From contig JADJVK010000021.1 of the NCBI GenBank assembly GCA_016710625.1, positions 1 to 58,279 on the forward strand: a stretch of DNA of 58,279 nt, in the 5' to 3' direction. Positions within the stretch are counted from its first letter, which is position 1, and each line of letters begins with the position of its first letter. The notes beneath the pieces were generated by a model, which was given only the letters and a program-made list of their open reading frames with translations, did no database searches and was not told the DNA's origin. This DNA is from Saprospiraceae bacterium. GTDB lineage: Bacteria > Bacteroidota > Bacteroidia > Chitinophagales > Saprospiraceae. Made by a program: the position numbers and the translations under genes. Shown here piece after piece: positions 1 through 8,270 of the stretch.

Positions 1-266
1 TTTCTGCCGGAGTTGGTGCAACAGTTTTAGGTTTGCTGAACGTACTCTTCGGTAAAGCAGCAATCATTTGATCAGCCATAGCTCTTGCTTTTTGCATCCA
101 CCATTGCATCACATTCTGCTGTTTTTCTTTGAGATAAACTCATCAACTCTAGTTTTGATGGTTTTTCTATAGCCGCATTTTGTTCTTCTAATGATTTATA
201 ATCAGCTGAAGTAAGGAAAAGAAAGCAATAGCTAACACTGCCAACCCTAACAAAGCATTTTTTCAT
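1..266 (-). pseudogene. Decayed small secreted protein, runs off the window start
   Basis: Reading leftward from an ATG at 266, the first 64 codons begin MKKCF, but the hydrophobic signal-peptide-like reading (ALLGLAVLAIAFFSLL) lies one frame away. The sense then switches at least once more: near position 90 it passes from AECDAMVDAK to a frame that continues ARAMADQMIAALPKSTF to the window edge. The start follows a run of A residues, a typical indel site. The DAK..ARAMADQM stretch resembles the neighbouring remnant at 300-655 (MDTKVKAKADALVQ), so the two look like tandem paralogues. I do not recognise the family. It could be a small periplasmic or exported protein. Because it needs two or more frame changes I call it a pseudogene; sequencing error is the alternative. 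Confidence 0.45.
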
Positions 267-299
267 GATAATTTAGTTTTAATTCTTTTTGAAATAAAA

Positions 300-655
300 T
301 GATTAAAATTTGCAGTACAAATTCTTGCAACAGCTGAGTGTTTTGACAGCATTAGCTTCTGAACTAAAGCATCTGCCTTAGCTTTCACTTTGTGTCCATG
401 TTGGTCGTACATTCTTTATCCAACTGTGCACCTAATGTTTCCGATTTGCTTGCATATCCTCATCAATCTTTTGTTCATCTCAGCTTCAGTCATTAATTTT
501 TTTTTAGTTTTGACGTAATTTTTTTGAAATGTATCTGATGGATTTGAAATTATCATGGTTAGCAGTAGGTTTTCAATTCGTTCTGTTGTAGATATTTCTC
601 TAATATTTTTTGACTTTAGTTATAATTTTTGCAAATTCGTCAGAAATTGATTTAC
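300..655 (-). pseudogene. Second decayed copy of the small secreted-protein family
   Basis: No long open frame exists here, but stitching frames on the minus strand gives coherent protein-like sequence. A segment reading IREISTTERIENLLLTM runs into NYVKTKKKLMTEAEMN, then after a frame change KIDEDMQANRK, then LDKECTTNMDTKVKAKADAL, ending near 300. The Lys/Ala/Asp-rich helix around MDTKVKAKAD resembles the remnant at 1-266. At least three frame changes are needed, several at A-runs. It lies just upstream, in transcription order, of the 1-266 remnant. Family not recognised. This accounts for the apparently empty 267-660 stretch. Confidence 0.4.
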
Positions 656-660
656 TAAAT

Positions 661-1567
661 TTACTTGATGAACACAACATTGTCGGACTCTAAATTATTG
701 TTAATTAGATAATTATCAACATTATTTATAGGTTCTAAATTCCCATCTTTATCAATTATATGTGATTTGTAACCGATATTTAATAATGCATTGAGGGCAT
801 CCAAGATGGGCTTCATTTTTCTTTTAGGTTCTAAATATTCCATCACATGCAAGGGGAGTGGGTTTGAAAATAGCTCAAACCTCCATTTATTACCTTATAT
901 TCAGCACCCTCCACGTCAATTTTGATAATTTTTAAGTTAAAAGATTCTGTGTGAGTTATTTTATCTATTGTCGTACATTTTACTTCAAGTTTGGTTGGAG
1001 GCGTATTTTTTATACCATGATTCCTTTCAAACTGGGTAATATCTGTAGAATTATATTCAGAATGCAAATTGGGAAACTCATAAAAAGACAATGTTGTCTT
1101 CGAATTTGAAATTGCCTTTTGAAAACATTTAATATTTTAGCAGGTTCTGTATTTAATTTGAGTAATTGAAAACTTTTTGATGTGGGCTCAAAGGAAATTA
1201 CTTGGCCGTTCTCTCCGACAATTTCTGAAGCCAGCAGCGTAAAGTAGCCATAATGTGCTCCGATGTCTAGAAACTTATCATTCATCATTAAGTTTTTAAT
1301 CAAAAATAAAGCAAGTCTGATTTCAGAGGAATGAGATTTCCCACCAGTTAAATAGATGTCAGTGGAGGCAGGTAAAGCAACCTTCATTTTTTTACCAAAA
1401 AACAGGTAAGTTTCTACCACCTTTTCCATTTTTGTTTTGGGATAAATATATTCTTTATGAAAAATTGCTTTAATATACTTTAAAGGGTTATTCAACATAC
1501 GTCTAACTTTTGAGTAGTTAGCAATTAATTCTACCCTTTGTAGCTTTTTAATTAAATTTTCATTCAT
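661..1567 (-). pseudogene. FkbM-family methyltransferase, broken by two frameshifts
   Basis: Three consecutive minus-strand pieces together make one FkbM-type S-adenosylmethionine methyltransferase of about 300 residues. The N-terminal piece (1567 to about 1130) carries the SAM-binding loop FLDIGAHYGYFTLLASE and the acidic FEPTSKSFQLLKLN strand. The middle piece (about 1130 to 850) carries the family signature IIKIDVEGAEYKVINGG. The C-terminal piece (about 853 to 661) ends in the usual NVVFIK. The first break is consistent with loss of one A in the A-run after GAACCTGCT (near 1138); the second lies near 850. Such enzymes O-methylate sugars of surface glycans. An intact distant relative lies at 8267-8983. 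A functional, mis-sequenced gene is the alternative. Confidence 0.75.
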
Positions 1568-1798
1568 CTAATTTTCTATTTGTACAATTTTGAATCGAAG
1601 AAATGTTAAAAAGTCAGTTTGAAAATGAAAAAATAACTTTCTCGATTGGAACAATTAGTCATTGTTTTATTTCCAGTAAATATAATACTCTCTGATATTT
1701 TTTAATCTAATGATACTTCTTAAAACATATTTTATCGGAAAAAATAAAAAATTAATGGGAGGGAAAGTTGTTTTGTAAAGAAGTAATCCCCCAATTTC

Positions 1799-1993
1799 TT
1801 AATTTTCATCATCATATTTTTTTATTAAATCACCACTAACTTTATCAATAAAAATGGATTTGATTATATGGTTAGAATTTGGATGTTTTGTTTCAAATTT
1901 GGTAGCTAACTTCAAATTTTTCTGCCCAAAACCCAATCCCCAAGTCATCGAGAAGAACAAAAGGGGAAAATATTTAAAATTTATTTTTTTCAT
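1799..1993 (-). CDS. Signal-peptide stub of the tandem secreted family (copy A)
   Basis: A 64-residue frame beginning with the array's shared signal peptide (LLFFSMTWGLGFGQ) followed by only 40 residues, KNLKLATKFETK onward, ending in an acidic KYDDEN tail. The ATG at 1993 lies 1 base after the stop of copy B (1995-2930), so the two are probably co-transcribed. The mature part does not align convincingly with the long members. It may be a truncated array member or a real small exported protein. It is the last gene of the array in transcription order. Confidence 0.45.
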   Translation of the reverse strand: MKKINFKYFPLLFFSMTWGLGFGQKNLKLATKFETKHPNSNHIIKSIFIDKVSGDLIKKYDDEN

Positions 1994-1994
1994 A

Positions 1995-2930
1995 CTATTT
2001 GAGTTTTTTAATTAATTTATATTTATAAGATTTTATGATATTTTCATTTTTCTTGTCATTTTTATGAAAAAACAGTACTTTTTTATTTTTAGAATCCCAT
2101 ACTTTTTTTAGATCCTGATCTTCAATGTTTCCCTGTGTAATTTCAGACGAAATATGTTCATAAATTGATAGATCTATTTGGTTAAAATAATAAAATATAG
2201 GTTTTTTATTCACTTTTTTAATTGAAACTGCAAGGTTTTGTGATGTTCCATAAGATGAAATATCAAATTGAGAATTTTCACTTGGATTAGTAGGTAAAAA
2301 ATTATATAAGATTTTGTTCTCAATAAAACTGTATAAAAAAATATGATTTGATAAAAGATTATTTTCGAATATTTCACCCTTTTTGATAAAATAATTTCCA
2401 TCATATGAAATAACAAACTCATTATAATTATCTGTTAACAATTCTACATTTTTTATCCACTTTATTTTTAGATTTTTGTCTAAAACAACAAAAGAAAAGA
2501 TTGACTTTTGAGTTGCAGCGGACCCTTCGTTATCTATTGCTTTATTTAAGGAGACGCTATATGCTATAATTGTATAATTTAAACCACAATAGTAGTTAAA
2601 ACATACATCTGCAAAATCAAATTTATAATTCGGATCAATTTTCAATAACGGATAATTCTGAATTAGTTTTCTTATATCAATTTCTCTATATACGTATCGA
2701 GGGCAAAGTCCATTTGTATTCGGAATGTTATTTTTTATGAAATTCATACTATAAGGGTTGTTTTTTAGGACATCAAATGTTTTGTAATTAATTTTGGATT
2801 GGATTTTAACATTCAAACTATCTTCAATTACATTAAAGCCAGTAGGATTTGCAATAGTTTGCCCATAACAAAATCCCCATGTCATCGAGAAGAACAAAAG
2901 GAGTAAGCTTTTAAAATTTAATTTTTTCAT
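1995..2930 (-). CDS. Secreted protein of the tandem MTWGLGFGQ family (copy B)
   Basis: 311 residues with a Sec signal peptide (LLLLFFSMTWGFCYGQ, cleavage after CYGQ). The mature part aligns by eye with the protein at 5682-6647. Shared blocks are NYTIIAYSVSLNKA / NFTIVAYSLVANVE, then FSFVVLDKNLKIKWIKNV / YTFAVIDKNNNIKWVRDV, then YDGNYFI / LDGKFAV, then NHIFLYSFIENKILYNFLP / NHIYLISLEDKRIVYNFLP. The alternating short strands with a repeated 'DKN..IKW' and 'DG.' pattern suggest a beta-propeller-like or beta-sandwich exported protein. No catalytic motif is visible and I do not recognise the family. It appears intact, and copy A follows after 1 base. Confidence 0.6.
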   Translation of the reverse strand: MKKLNFKSLLLLFFSMTWGFCYGQTIANPTGFNVIEDSLNVKIQSKINYKTFDVLKNNPYSMNFIKNNIPNTNGLCPRYVYREIDIRKLIQNYPLLKIDPNYKFDFADVCFNYYCGLNYTIIAYSVSLNKAIDNEGSAATQKSIFSFVVLDKNLKIKWIKNVELLTDNYNEFVISYDGNYFIKKGEIFENNLLSNHIFLYSFIENKILYNFLPTNPSENSQFDISSYGTSQNLAVSIKKVNKKPIFYYFNQIDLSIYEHISSEITQGNIEDQDLKKVWDSKNKKVLFFHKNDKKNENIIKSYKYKLIKKLK

Positions 2931-3014
2931 GAGTTAATTGTTTAATGTAGATAGTCATAAATTGATATAATTTCTTGATGATATTTTTTCAAAACATTTT
3001 TTTCATTTTAAATT

Positions 3015-4289
3015 TCATTCAAGTTCATAAGTCATATTTTTTTTAGTTGAACTACTTTTTCTAATGAGCTTATTATTATTTAATAAAATATGTTCTGGGA
3101 AAGTAATTTTTCGAACAACTTTGAACTTTTTCGGTTCTAACTCTTCGATATATTTAAAATTATAAAGTAATATTTTTTCATTTTGTTTTGAATTTTAAGT
3201 TGTTAAATACATACATATTTAGAAGTTTTTCTTTTGGCTTAAATTTTTTTTTTAAGCATTGAATTATATTCATCTTTTGAAAAATTTTTTTCAAAAATGA
3301 TATTATTCTTTAAATCAATGTATTTATATTTTTGTATATCTTCTTTACTATTTAACTCAACCAAAATCCCAAAAATATCACCAAATTCAGGTCCTATAGC
3401 ATTTATTGTTATCTCTCTGCTGCCAATTTCTTCATATAATATTTTCTTACTATCAATATCAATAACTTGAAAGTATCCATTAGGTTTATACTTTAAATCA
3501 ATTGGGTTTTCACTTCCAGATCCAAACCCCCAAATCAAATTTTTTCCATTTTCAGTTAAATATGCATTATCAACACAATGTGGTAAGGTGATTTTTTTTA
3601 AATATTTTACCAAACTTGTCTAAAATTACTATAGTTGTTTCCACAGCTAATTACAGTTTTGTCGATTAACGAATATAATCTAAAATGGACATATATTTTA
3701 TCATTATAACAATATGAATTATTTTGGGAATATATATAATTGTTAGGCATTAAATTGCCTATCAAATCGCTTTCAGCTAGTCTATGTTCCTCAGCATAAT
3801 CAATGAATCCCCACTTAATATTTTTAAGATTAAGATAAGGATTTATTTTGTCGATATTAAGTGAATTAAATAATTTCTTTTTTAAATTGTAGAATTCTAT
3901 TTTGTAAGCTTTTCCAGCATGTTTTTGATTCTCACCTTCGCGATATTCAAATATATTTGGCATTAATGGAGCAATAAAGAAACTGTCTTTCAAGTCATTT
4001 GATTTATAATAATCACCATTTTTATAGTTGTAATTTTTATTATTTAAACTAAATGATTTTGGAATATACTTATTTTCTTTTAAATTATTTGGAAAATCGT
4101 TATCAATTACAGATTTTAATTGATCTTTATATAGCTTAAGCTCTTCTTTTGCTAACACTGTAGTATCCAAAATAAAAAGCTCTTTTATACTAGAAGAATT
4201 AACTTTAGTACTTTGAGAAAATACCTTGTTAACGAACCAAGTTATCGAGAAGATCAAAAGGAGTAAGAATAAAAAATTAATTTTTTCAT
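3015..4289 (-). pseudogene. Frameshifted array member (copy C)
   Basis: Starting at the ATG at 4289 (in register with the starts of copies A, B and D) the frame reads MKKLIF and is then lost. The hydrophobic core resumes one frame over (FSITWFVNKVFSQ) and runs to 3607. A second break near 3610 leads into YLKKITLPHCVDNAYLTENG, and a third near 3200 into ILLYNFKYIEELEPKKFKVV, ending at a TGA at 3015-3017. The stitched protein would be about 420 residues, longer than copies B and E, and its mature region is divergent; ENGKNLIWGFGSGSE and similar blocks again suggest repeated beta strands. Three frameshifts make this a pseudogene unless the sequence is wrong. Confidence 0.6.
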
Positions 4290-4346
4290 ATCAATAATTT
4301 TTTGGTTAGAATAAGAGAAAAGTACTTTTGATTATTATTAGAAAAT
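4290..4346 (-). repeat. Duplicated 5' flank of copy C (partner at 5402-5459)
   Basis: The roughly 57 bases upstream of the copy C start (ATCAATAATTTTTTGGTTAG through the ATTATTAGAAAA end) recur upstream of the copy D start at 5402-5459 with only a few differences. With the signal-peptide repeat this makes a direct repeat of about 120 bases, showing that C and D arose by duplication that included the leader. It may hold the promoter; no clear TAnnTTTG box is seen on the minus strand here. Confidence 0.6.
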
Positions 4347-4484
4347 AGTCCTTACAGGCTTATCATAACTTGAAAATAAAATTTTGCCCCAAAGTCAAAA
4401 CATTTATAGATGTTTGTTTAATGATACATTTAACTTGTTTCATAAATATTATTTAAAAGTTAATAATTTTAATTTTTAGATTTG

Positions 4485-5401
4485 CTATTGGTTTTGTTTT
4501 TTAGTATCAATTTTTTTGTAGAAAAATAATGAGTTTGTATTACTGTTCCATTTTGATACTGTGCTTTCATTCAGAATATCATGTAGATTTTGATTGTTTT
4601 TCAACTTTAAATAATTCTTTCCTTTTTTGTATCAAAATAAAAAACTCCCGTATTTACACCATTGTTTTTATTAAATATATACTCATATCTTCTGTAATCA
4701 TACAGCAAATACTAAATTCTAGACTCTCAATACTATTAGAAAAAATTATGCAAAATTTTTTCTTTTCCAAATCAACTAAATATGAATGATTTACTTTGTT
4801 TTCTCCAATTATATTTGAACCATTAATAATCATGAAATTTCCATCTTTTGAGAAATTCAATTGTGCCATATTTGATGGAATATAAATGTCCCTAAACCAT
4901 TTAACTATGTATTTATTATCAATTCTTGCAATAGAGTAGAGTGCTTTCTTACAATATAATCTCCTTCATCTAAACCTACACAAGCATTAACACAAAAATC
5001 ACAAAAGTAAATTCAGAACCACGAACAATTTTTGTTTCTTTACTTATGAAGTCAAAAGTATCTTTTTTGGTTAGGTTAAAGTGATGAAAGTTTTTTTGTA
5101 TAGATTCAAAATTTAAGTCTTTTATATTTGTTGATGGGTCTGCAATATTTTTTACTATTTTTTAATTGGTAAGGGTCGTGATCAAAAATAATAAATTTAT
5201 TTTTTGGATTTTTTAAAGGGTAAATAGTATAATTTACTACAGGTTGAAATTTATTTTATAGTAATCGCAATTGGGGTATGGCTTTATAACAACCCCACTT
5301 ATTGTTTCGTTATGTTCAAAATGTAATATCTGTCCAAAACCTAACACCCAAGTCATCGAAAAGAACAAAAGGAGAAAGTATTTAAAAATTAATTTTTTCA
5401 T
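4485..5401 (-). pseudogene. Frameshifted array member (copy D), close paralogue of 5682-6647
   Basis: The ATG at 5401 opens an intact signal peptide (FLLLFFSMTWVLGFGQ) and about 55 codons before the first break. Stitched minus-strand frames then follow the protein at 5682-6647 block by block: NYTIYPLKNPKNKF (NSTIYSIKNPKIKF), NLTKKDTFDFISKETKIVRG (NLSKKDTFDFLYSENSIVRG), VGLDEGDYIVRK (VELDEGSYVARK), ARIDNKYIVKWFRDIYIP, NFSKDGNFMIING, NHSYLVDLEKKKFCIIF, TGVFYFDTKKER, and a C-terminal KWNSNTNSLFFYKK ending at 4485. At least five frame changes are required. This also explains the 4290-5240 stretch that has no long frame. It is clearly a degenerate duplicate. Confidence 0.75.
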
Positions 5402-5459
5402 ATCAATAATTTTTTTGGTTAGAATAAGGGAAAAGTACTTTTGACTATTATTAGAAAAC
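5402..5459 (-). repeat. Duplicated 5' flank of copy D (partner at 4290-4346)
   Basis: Second copy of the leader repeat described for 4290-4346. The shared stretch includes GGTTAGAATAAG and AAAAGTACTTTTGA, the latter itself near-palindromic (AAAAGTACTTTT), which could be an operator or simply part of the duplication. Confidence 0.6.
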
Positions 5460-5480
5460 ATACCCGACAGACCAATCATT

Positions 5481-5675
5481 TCATGAATTAATACTTAATC
5501 CAAATTCTGATGAAGCATTTATGGTTTTTGTTATATCATTAGAGGATAGAATCTGTGAATCATGATAAGAATTTGACTGATTATCCCAAACTCCAGTTTT
5601 TAGGTCAAACTGTGCATTAGTTGTATTCAATATAAAGATTAGTAATAAAATCAATATGACTAATATGTTTTTCAT
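5481..5675 (-). CDS. Small exported protein of unknown function
   Basis: 64 residues: a strong signal peptide (ILVILILLLIFILNTTNA, cleavage after TNA) and a short mature part of about 42 residues containing TGVWDNQSNSYHDSQ. It starts 6 bases after the stop of the intact array member at 5682-6647, implying one transcript. The signal peptide is not the array's MTWGLGFGQ type, so this is not simply another copy. No motif recognised. It may be a fragment of a longer gene, but no in-phase continuation was seen. Confidence 0.4.
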   Translation of the reverse strand: MKNILVILILLLIFILNTTNAQFDLKTGVWDNQSNSYHDSQILSSNDITKTINASSEFGLSINS

Positions 5676-5681
5676 AGAGTA

Positions 5682-6647
5682 TTATTTTATGGTTTTAATT
5701 TTTTTATATTTTTCTTCAATTACTATTTTTGATCTAAGCCTATCTTTCTTTTGATAATAGAGCATTCTATTTGTTTTCTCGTCCCAAAAATTTGAAGATT
5801 CTAGAATACCAATAGATTGGTTATGATATATGGCTTCTTCTCTTTTGTATAAAGTCTTGTTATTGGTATTAAAAAAATAGTAAGACGTTTCCTTTTCTTT
5901 TATTTTTGTTGTATAGATTCTCATGCTTTCATTACTAGAATATTGAATATCATAAAGTAAGCTTTCTTCATTGTTGGGTAAGAAATTGTAAACAATTCTT
6001 TTGTCTTCTAAGCTGATAAGGTAGATATGATTCAGCATTTGATCTTTTTCAATCCTCCTTCCTGGAATTACAGCAAATTTGCCATCTAAAGAATAAGAAA
6101 CATTAAAATTATTAGTTGGTATAGATACATCTCTTACCCATTTTATATTATTATTTTTATCAATAACTGCAAAGGTGTATAAGGCTTTTCTAGCTACATA
6201 ACTTCCCTCATCTAATTCTACATTAGCAACAAGAGAATAAGCCACTATTGTGAAATTAGTACCTCTAACTATTGAATTTTCGGAATACAGAAAATCAAAT
6301 GTATCTTTTTTACTAAGATTGAAATTGGGATGTATTTTATTGATATATCCAAATTTTATATTCTCTTTTCCACATAAATAGGGATGACCACTACTTAGAT
6401 TAATCTTTATGTCACTCATTTTGTATGGTTTATTATCCGTAACATTAAATTTTATTTTTGGGTTTTTTATAGAATAGATGGTTGAATTTAACAGGAAATT
6501 TTCATCATCTATCCTATCGTGAACAGGAAGGGCACTATACTTAATTACAAAGCCATTAATTGTGTCAGGTTTTGGTGTTTTCTGTCCAAAACCCAACCCC
6601 CAAGTCATTGAGAAGCATAAGAAAAATGAAATTTTAGTTATATTCAT
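5682..6647 (-). CDS. Secreted protein of the tandem MTWGLGFGQ family (copy E, intact)
   Basis: 321 residues. The N-terminal signal peptide is ISFFLCFSMTWGLGFGQ. The mature domain is shared with copy B (intact) and copy D (decayed), with blocks KKDTFDFLYSEN, NFTIVAYSLVANVELDEG, FAVIDKNNNIKWVRDVS, YSLDGKFAVIPG, NHIYLISLEDKRIVYNFLP and NFWDEKTNRMLYYQKK. The pattern of short strands with DG and DKN turns suggests a beta-rich fold. The C-terminus is basic (EEKYKKIKTIK) and lacks a T9SS sorting domain, so the product is probably periplasmic. Function unknown. It is the first gene of the array in transcription order. Confidence 0.6.
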   Translation of the reverse strand: MNITKISFFLCFSMTWGLGFGQKTPKPDTINGFVIKYSALPVHDRIDDENFLLNSTIYSIKNPKIKFNVTDNKPYKMSDIKINLSSGHPYLCGKENIKFGYINKIHPNFNLSKKDTFDFLYSENSIVRGTNFTIVAYSLVANVELDEGSYVARKALYTFAVIDKNNNIKWVRDVSIPTNNFNVSYSLDGKFAVIPGRRIEKDQMLNHIYLISLEDKRIVYNFLPNNEESLLYDIQYSSNESMRIYTTKIKEKETSYYFFNTNNKTLYKREEAIYHNQSIGILESSNFWDEKTNRMLYYQKKDRLRSKIVIEEKYKKIKTIK

Positions 6648-6812
6648 GATTAAATTTATTTTCGATGTAAAATTTAGATAAAAATAGGGGATTGCACCTT
6701 CAATAGAAATAGTGTTTTATTATTTGTCCCAATTAATCAATTATTCGTAGTAAATTCTAGATTAATCGTTGGAGGTTATGCAACTGTTTTTATTTCCATT
6801 CACCAAAATTTC

Positions 6813-6820
6813 TATCTTTG
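6813..6820 (+). promoter_or_regulatory. Promoter -7 box directly upstream of the flippase start
   Basis: TATCTTTG matches the Bacteroidota -7 consensus TAnnTTTG and ends only 4 bases before the flippase ATG at 6825. Transcription would start within a few bases of the start codon, giving a nearly leaderless mRNA. No good TTTG is seen at the -33 position. Confidence 0.45.
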
Positions 6821-6824
6821 CCCC

Positions 6825-8270
6825 ATGAAACGTGAATTTCTAATCAATCTTTTGTTTTTATTGGCAATCAACTTGTTGATTAAGCCAATTTTTATTTTTG
6901 GGATTGATAGAAATGTACAAAATTTAGTGGGTGAAACCAATTATGGATTATATTATAGTTTGCTCAATATCACCTATTTAGTTCAAATAATTGGAGATTT
7001 TGGCTTGCAAAACTACAACAATCGTTATATTTCGCAACACCGCCAATTGTTGTCTAAATATTTCCCAGTTTTACTCTCATTAAAAGTTATTTTAGTCCTT
7101 CTATATTTATTGATAACCATGGCAACTGGATTGCTCTTGGGTTACTCAGCCGCTTTTTGGATGCTTTTTGCCCTCACAATCAACCAGCTCATGGTGTCAA
7201 TGATTCTTTTCTTGAGGAGCAACATATCAGGCATGGGAAAATATCGGATTGATAGTATTTTGTCAATATCCGATAAATTAATTGTAATTATCATTTTAAG
7301 TTGTATCTTTTGGCAACCAGCCTTGAAAGCAAATTTTAGTATTGAGTGGTTCATTTATGTACAGTTGTTTTCAACGGTTTCCATTGCTACCATCTCCTTT
7401 TTTATTGTTTGGAAATTATGTGATTATAATATCAGAATATCCTTTGAAAAAGAGAAGTTGCTTTTTTTTTTCAAGAAAAGCTTGCCTTATGCCACCATCA
7501 TTTTGCTAATGACATTATATACCAGAGTGGATGTGTTGATGTTGAGCAAATTATTGAAAGATGGAAATACTCAAGTTGGAATCTATGCTGCAGCATATAG
7601 ATTGTTGGATGCTTCGAATATGGTTGGTTACCTTTTTGCTTCGCTTCTGTTGCCCATGTTTGCAAGGCTATTGAAAACAAAAGAGCCTATTTCATCCTTA
7701 GTGGATTACAGTTTTAGAATTTTATTTTTTGGAAGTTTGCTATTGGCAGCAAATATTTTTGTTTTTCGGCAACCAATTTCGAGACTTTTATATACTGGTG
7801 CAACCGATTATTGGGGTGATGTGTTAGGCTGGCTCATGTGGAGTTTTGTGCCTGTTGCCATGAATTATATCTTTGGTGCTTTATTGGTTGCCAATGACAC
7901 TATTCATAAATTGAACCGAATTTTTATACTTGGCATCTTTGTCAATATTGTTATTAATATTGTTTTGATTGGTCTTTTTCAAGCAGTAGGGACGGCGATT
8001 TCTACCTTAATTACCCAAACATTAGTCACTAGCTTGATGATAATTTTAGCATTTAAGGAAATCGAAATCAAAATATTTTTACCCAATTTTTGGCTAATTT
8101 TGTTTACAATATTAGCAGTCGCCATCCCTTTTTTAGCAAAAGAAATAAATGTTGAATGGAAAATTCAGCTATTGGCTTCCGTAAGTATTACTTTTTTAGT
8201 GGGAATAATTTGCAAAATGTTGCCGCTTCTCAATTTTTATGAGGTGATGACAAAAAAGAATGAAGATTAG
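6825..8270 (+). CDS. Wzx-like oligosaccharide flippase (polysaccharide biosynthesis protein)
   Basis: 481 residues, almost entirely hydrophobic with about 12 to 14 predicted membrane helices, as in the PST/MATE-like polysaccharide transporter family. The N-terminal block KPIFIFGIDRNVQNLVGE..YGLYY is a typical start for Bacteroidota flippases. The family moves undecaprenyl-linked glycan repeat units across the inner membrane. Polysaccharide neighbours (FkbM methyltransferase at 8267-8983, Wzz-like and Wzy-like at 9237-11792) support this. It is convergent with the methyltransferase, the stop codons overlapping by a few bases. The substrate cannot be told from sequence. Confidence 0.85.
   Translation: MKREFLINLLFLLAINLLIKPIFIFGIDRNVQNLVGETNYGLYYSLLNITYLVQIIGDFGLQNYNNRYISQHRQLLSKYFPVLLSLKVILVLLYLLITMATGLLLGYSAAFWMLFALTINQLMVSMILFLRSNISGMGKYRIDSILSISDKLIVIIILSCIFWQPALKANFSIEWFIYVQLFSTVSIATISFFIVWKLCDYNIRISFEKEKLLFFFKKSLPYATIILLMTLYTRVDVLMLSKLLKDGNTQVGIYAAAYRLLDASNMVGYLFASLLLPMFARLLKTKEPISSLVDYSFRILFFGSLLLAANIFVFRQPISRLLYTGATDYWGDVLGWLMWSFVPVAMNYIFGALLVANDTIHKLNRIFILGIFVNIVINIVLIGLFQAVGTAISTLITQTLVTSLMIILAFKEIEIKIFLPNFWLILFTILAVAIPFLAKEINVEWKIQLLASVSITFLVGIICKMLPLLNFYEVMTKKNED

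Larger units (their letters stand above)
1921..6647 (-). repeat. Five dispersed copies of a ~70-bp signal-peptide-coding repeat
   Basis: The same block, complementary to a core of GTCATCGAGAAGAACAAAAG and encoding LLFFSMTWGLGFGQ, occurs at 1921-1993 (A), 2859-2930 (B), 4211-4289 (C, degenerate), 5330-5401 (D) and 6580-6647 (E, most diverged). A, B and D share long runs of identical bases here, while the mature regions that follow are much more divergent. Each copy ends at the start codon of an array member. All are in the same orientation. Confidence 0.65.

Noticed and set aside
661..1567. Three separate small genes
   Set aside because: Each carries a different consecutive part of one FkbM methyltransferase; they are fragments of a single broken gene.
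4529..4789. 86-residue plus-strand reading frame
   Set aside because: It lies antisense to the decayed copy D, whose minus-strand frames match the intact paralogue block by block.
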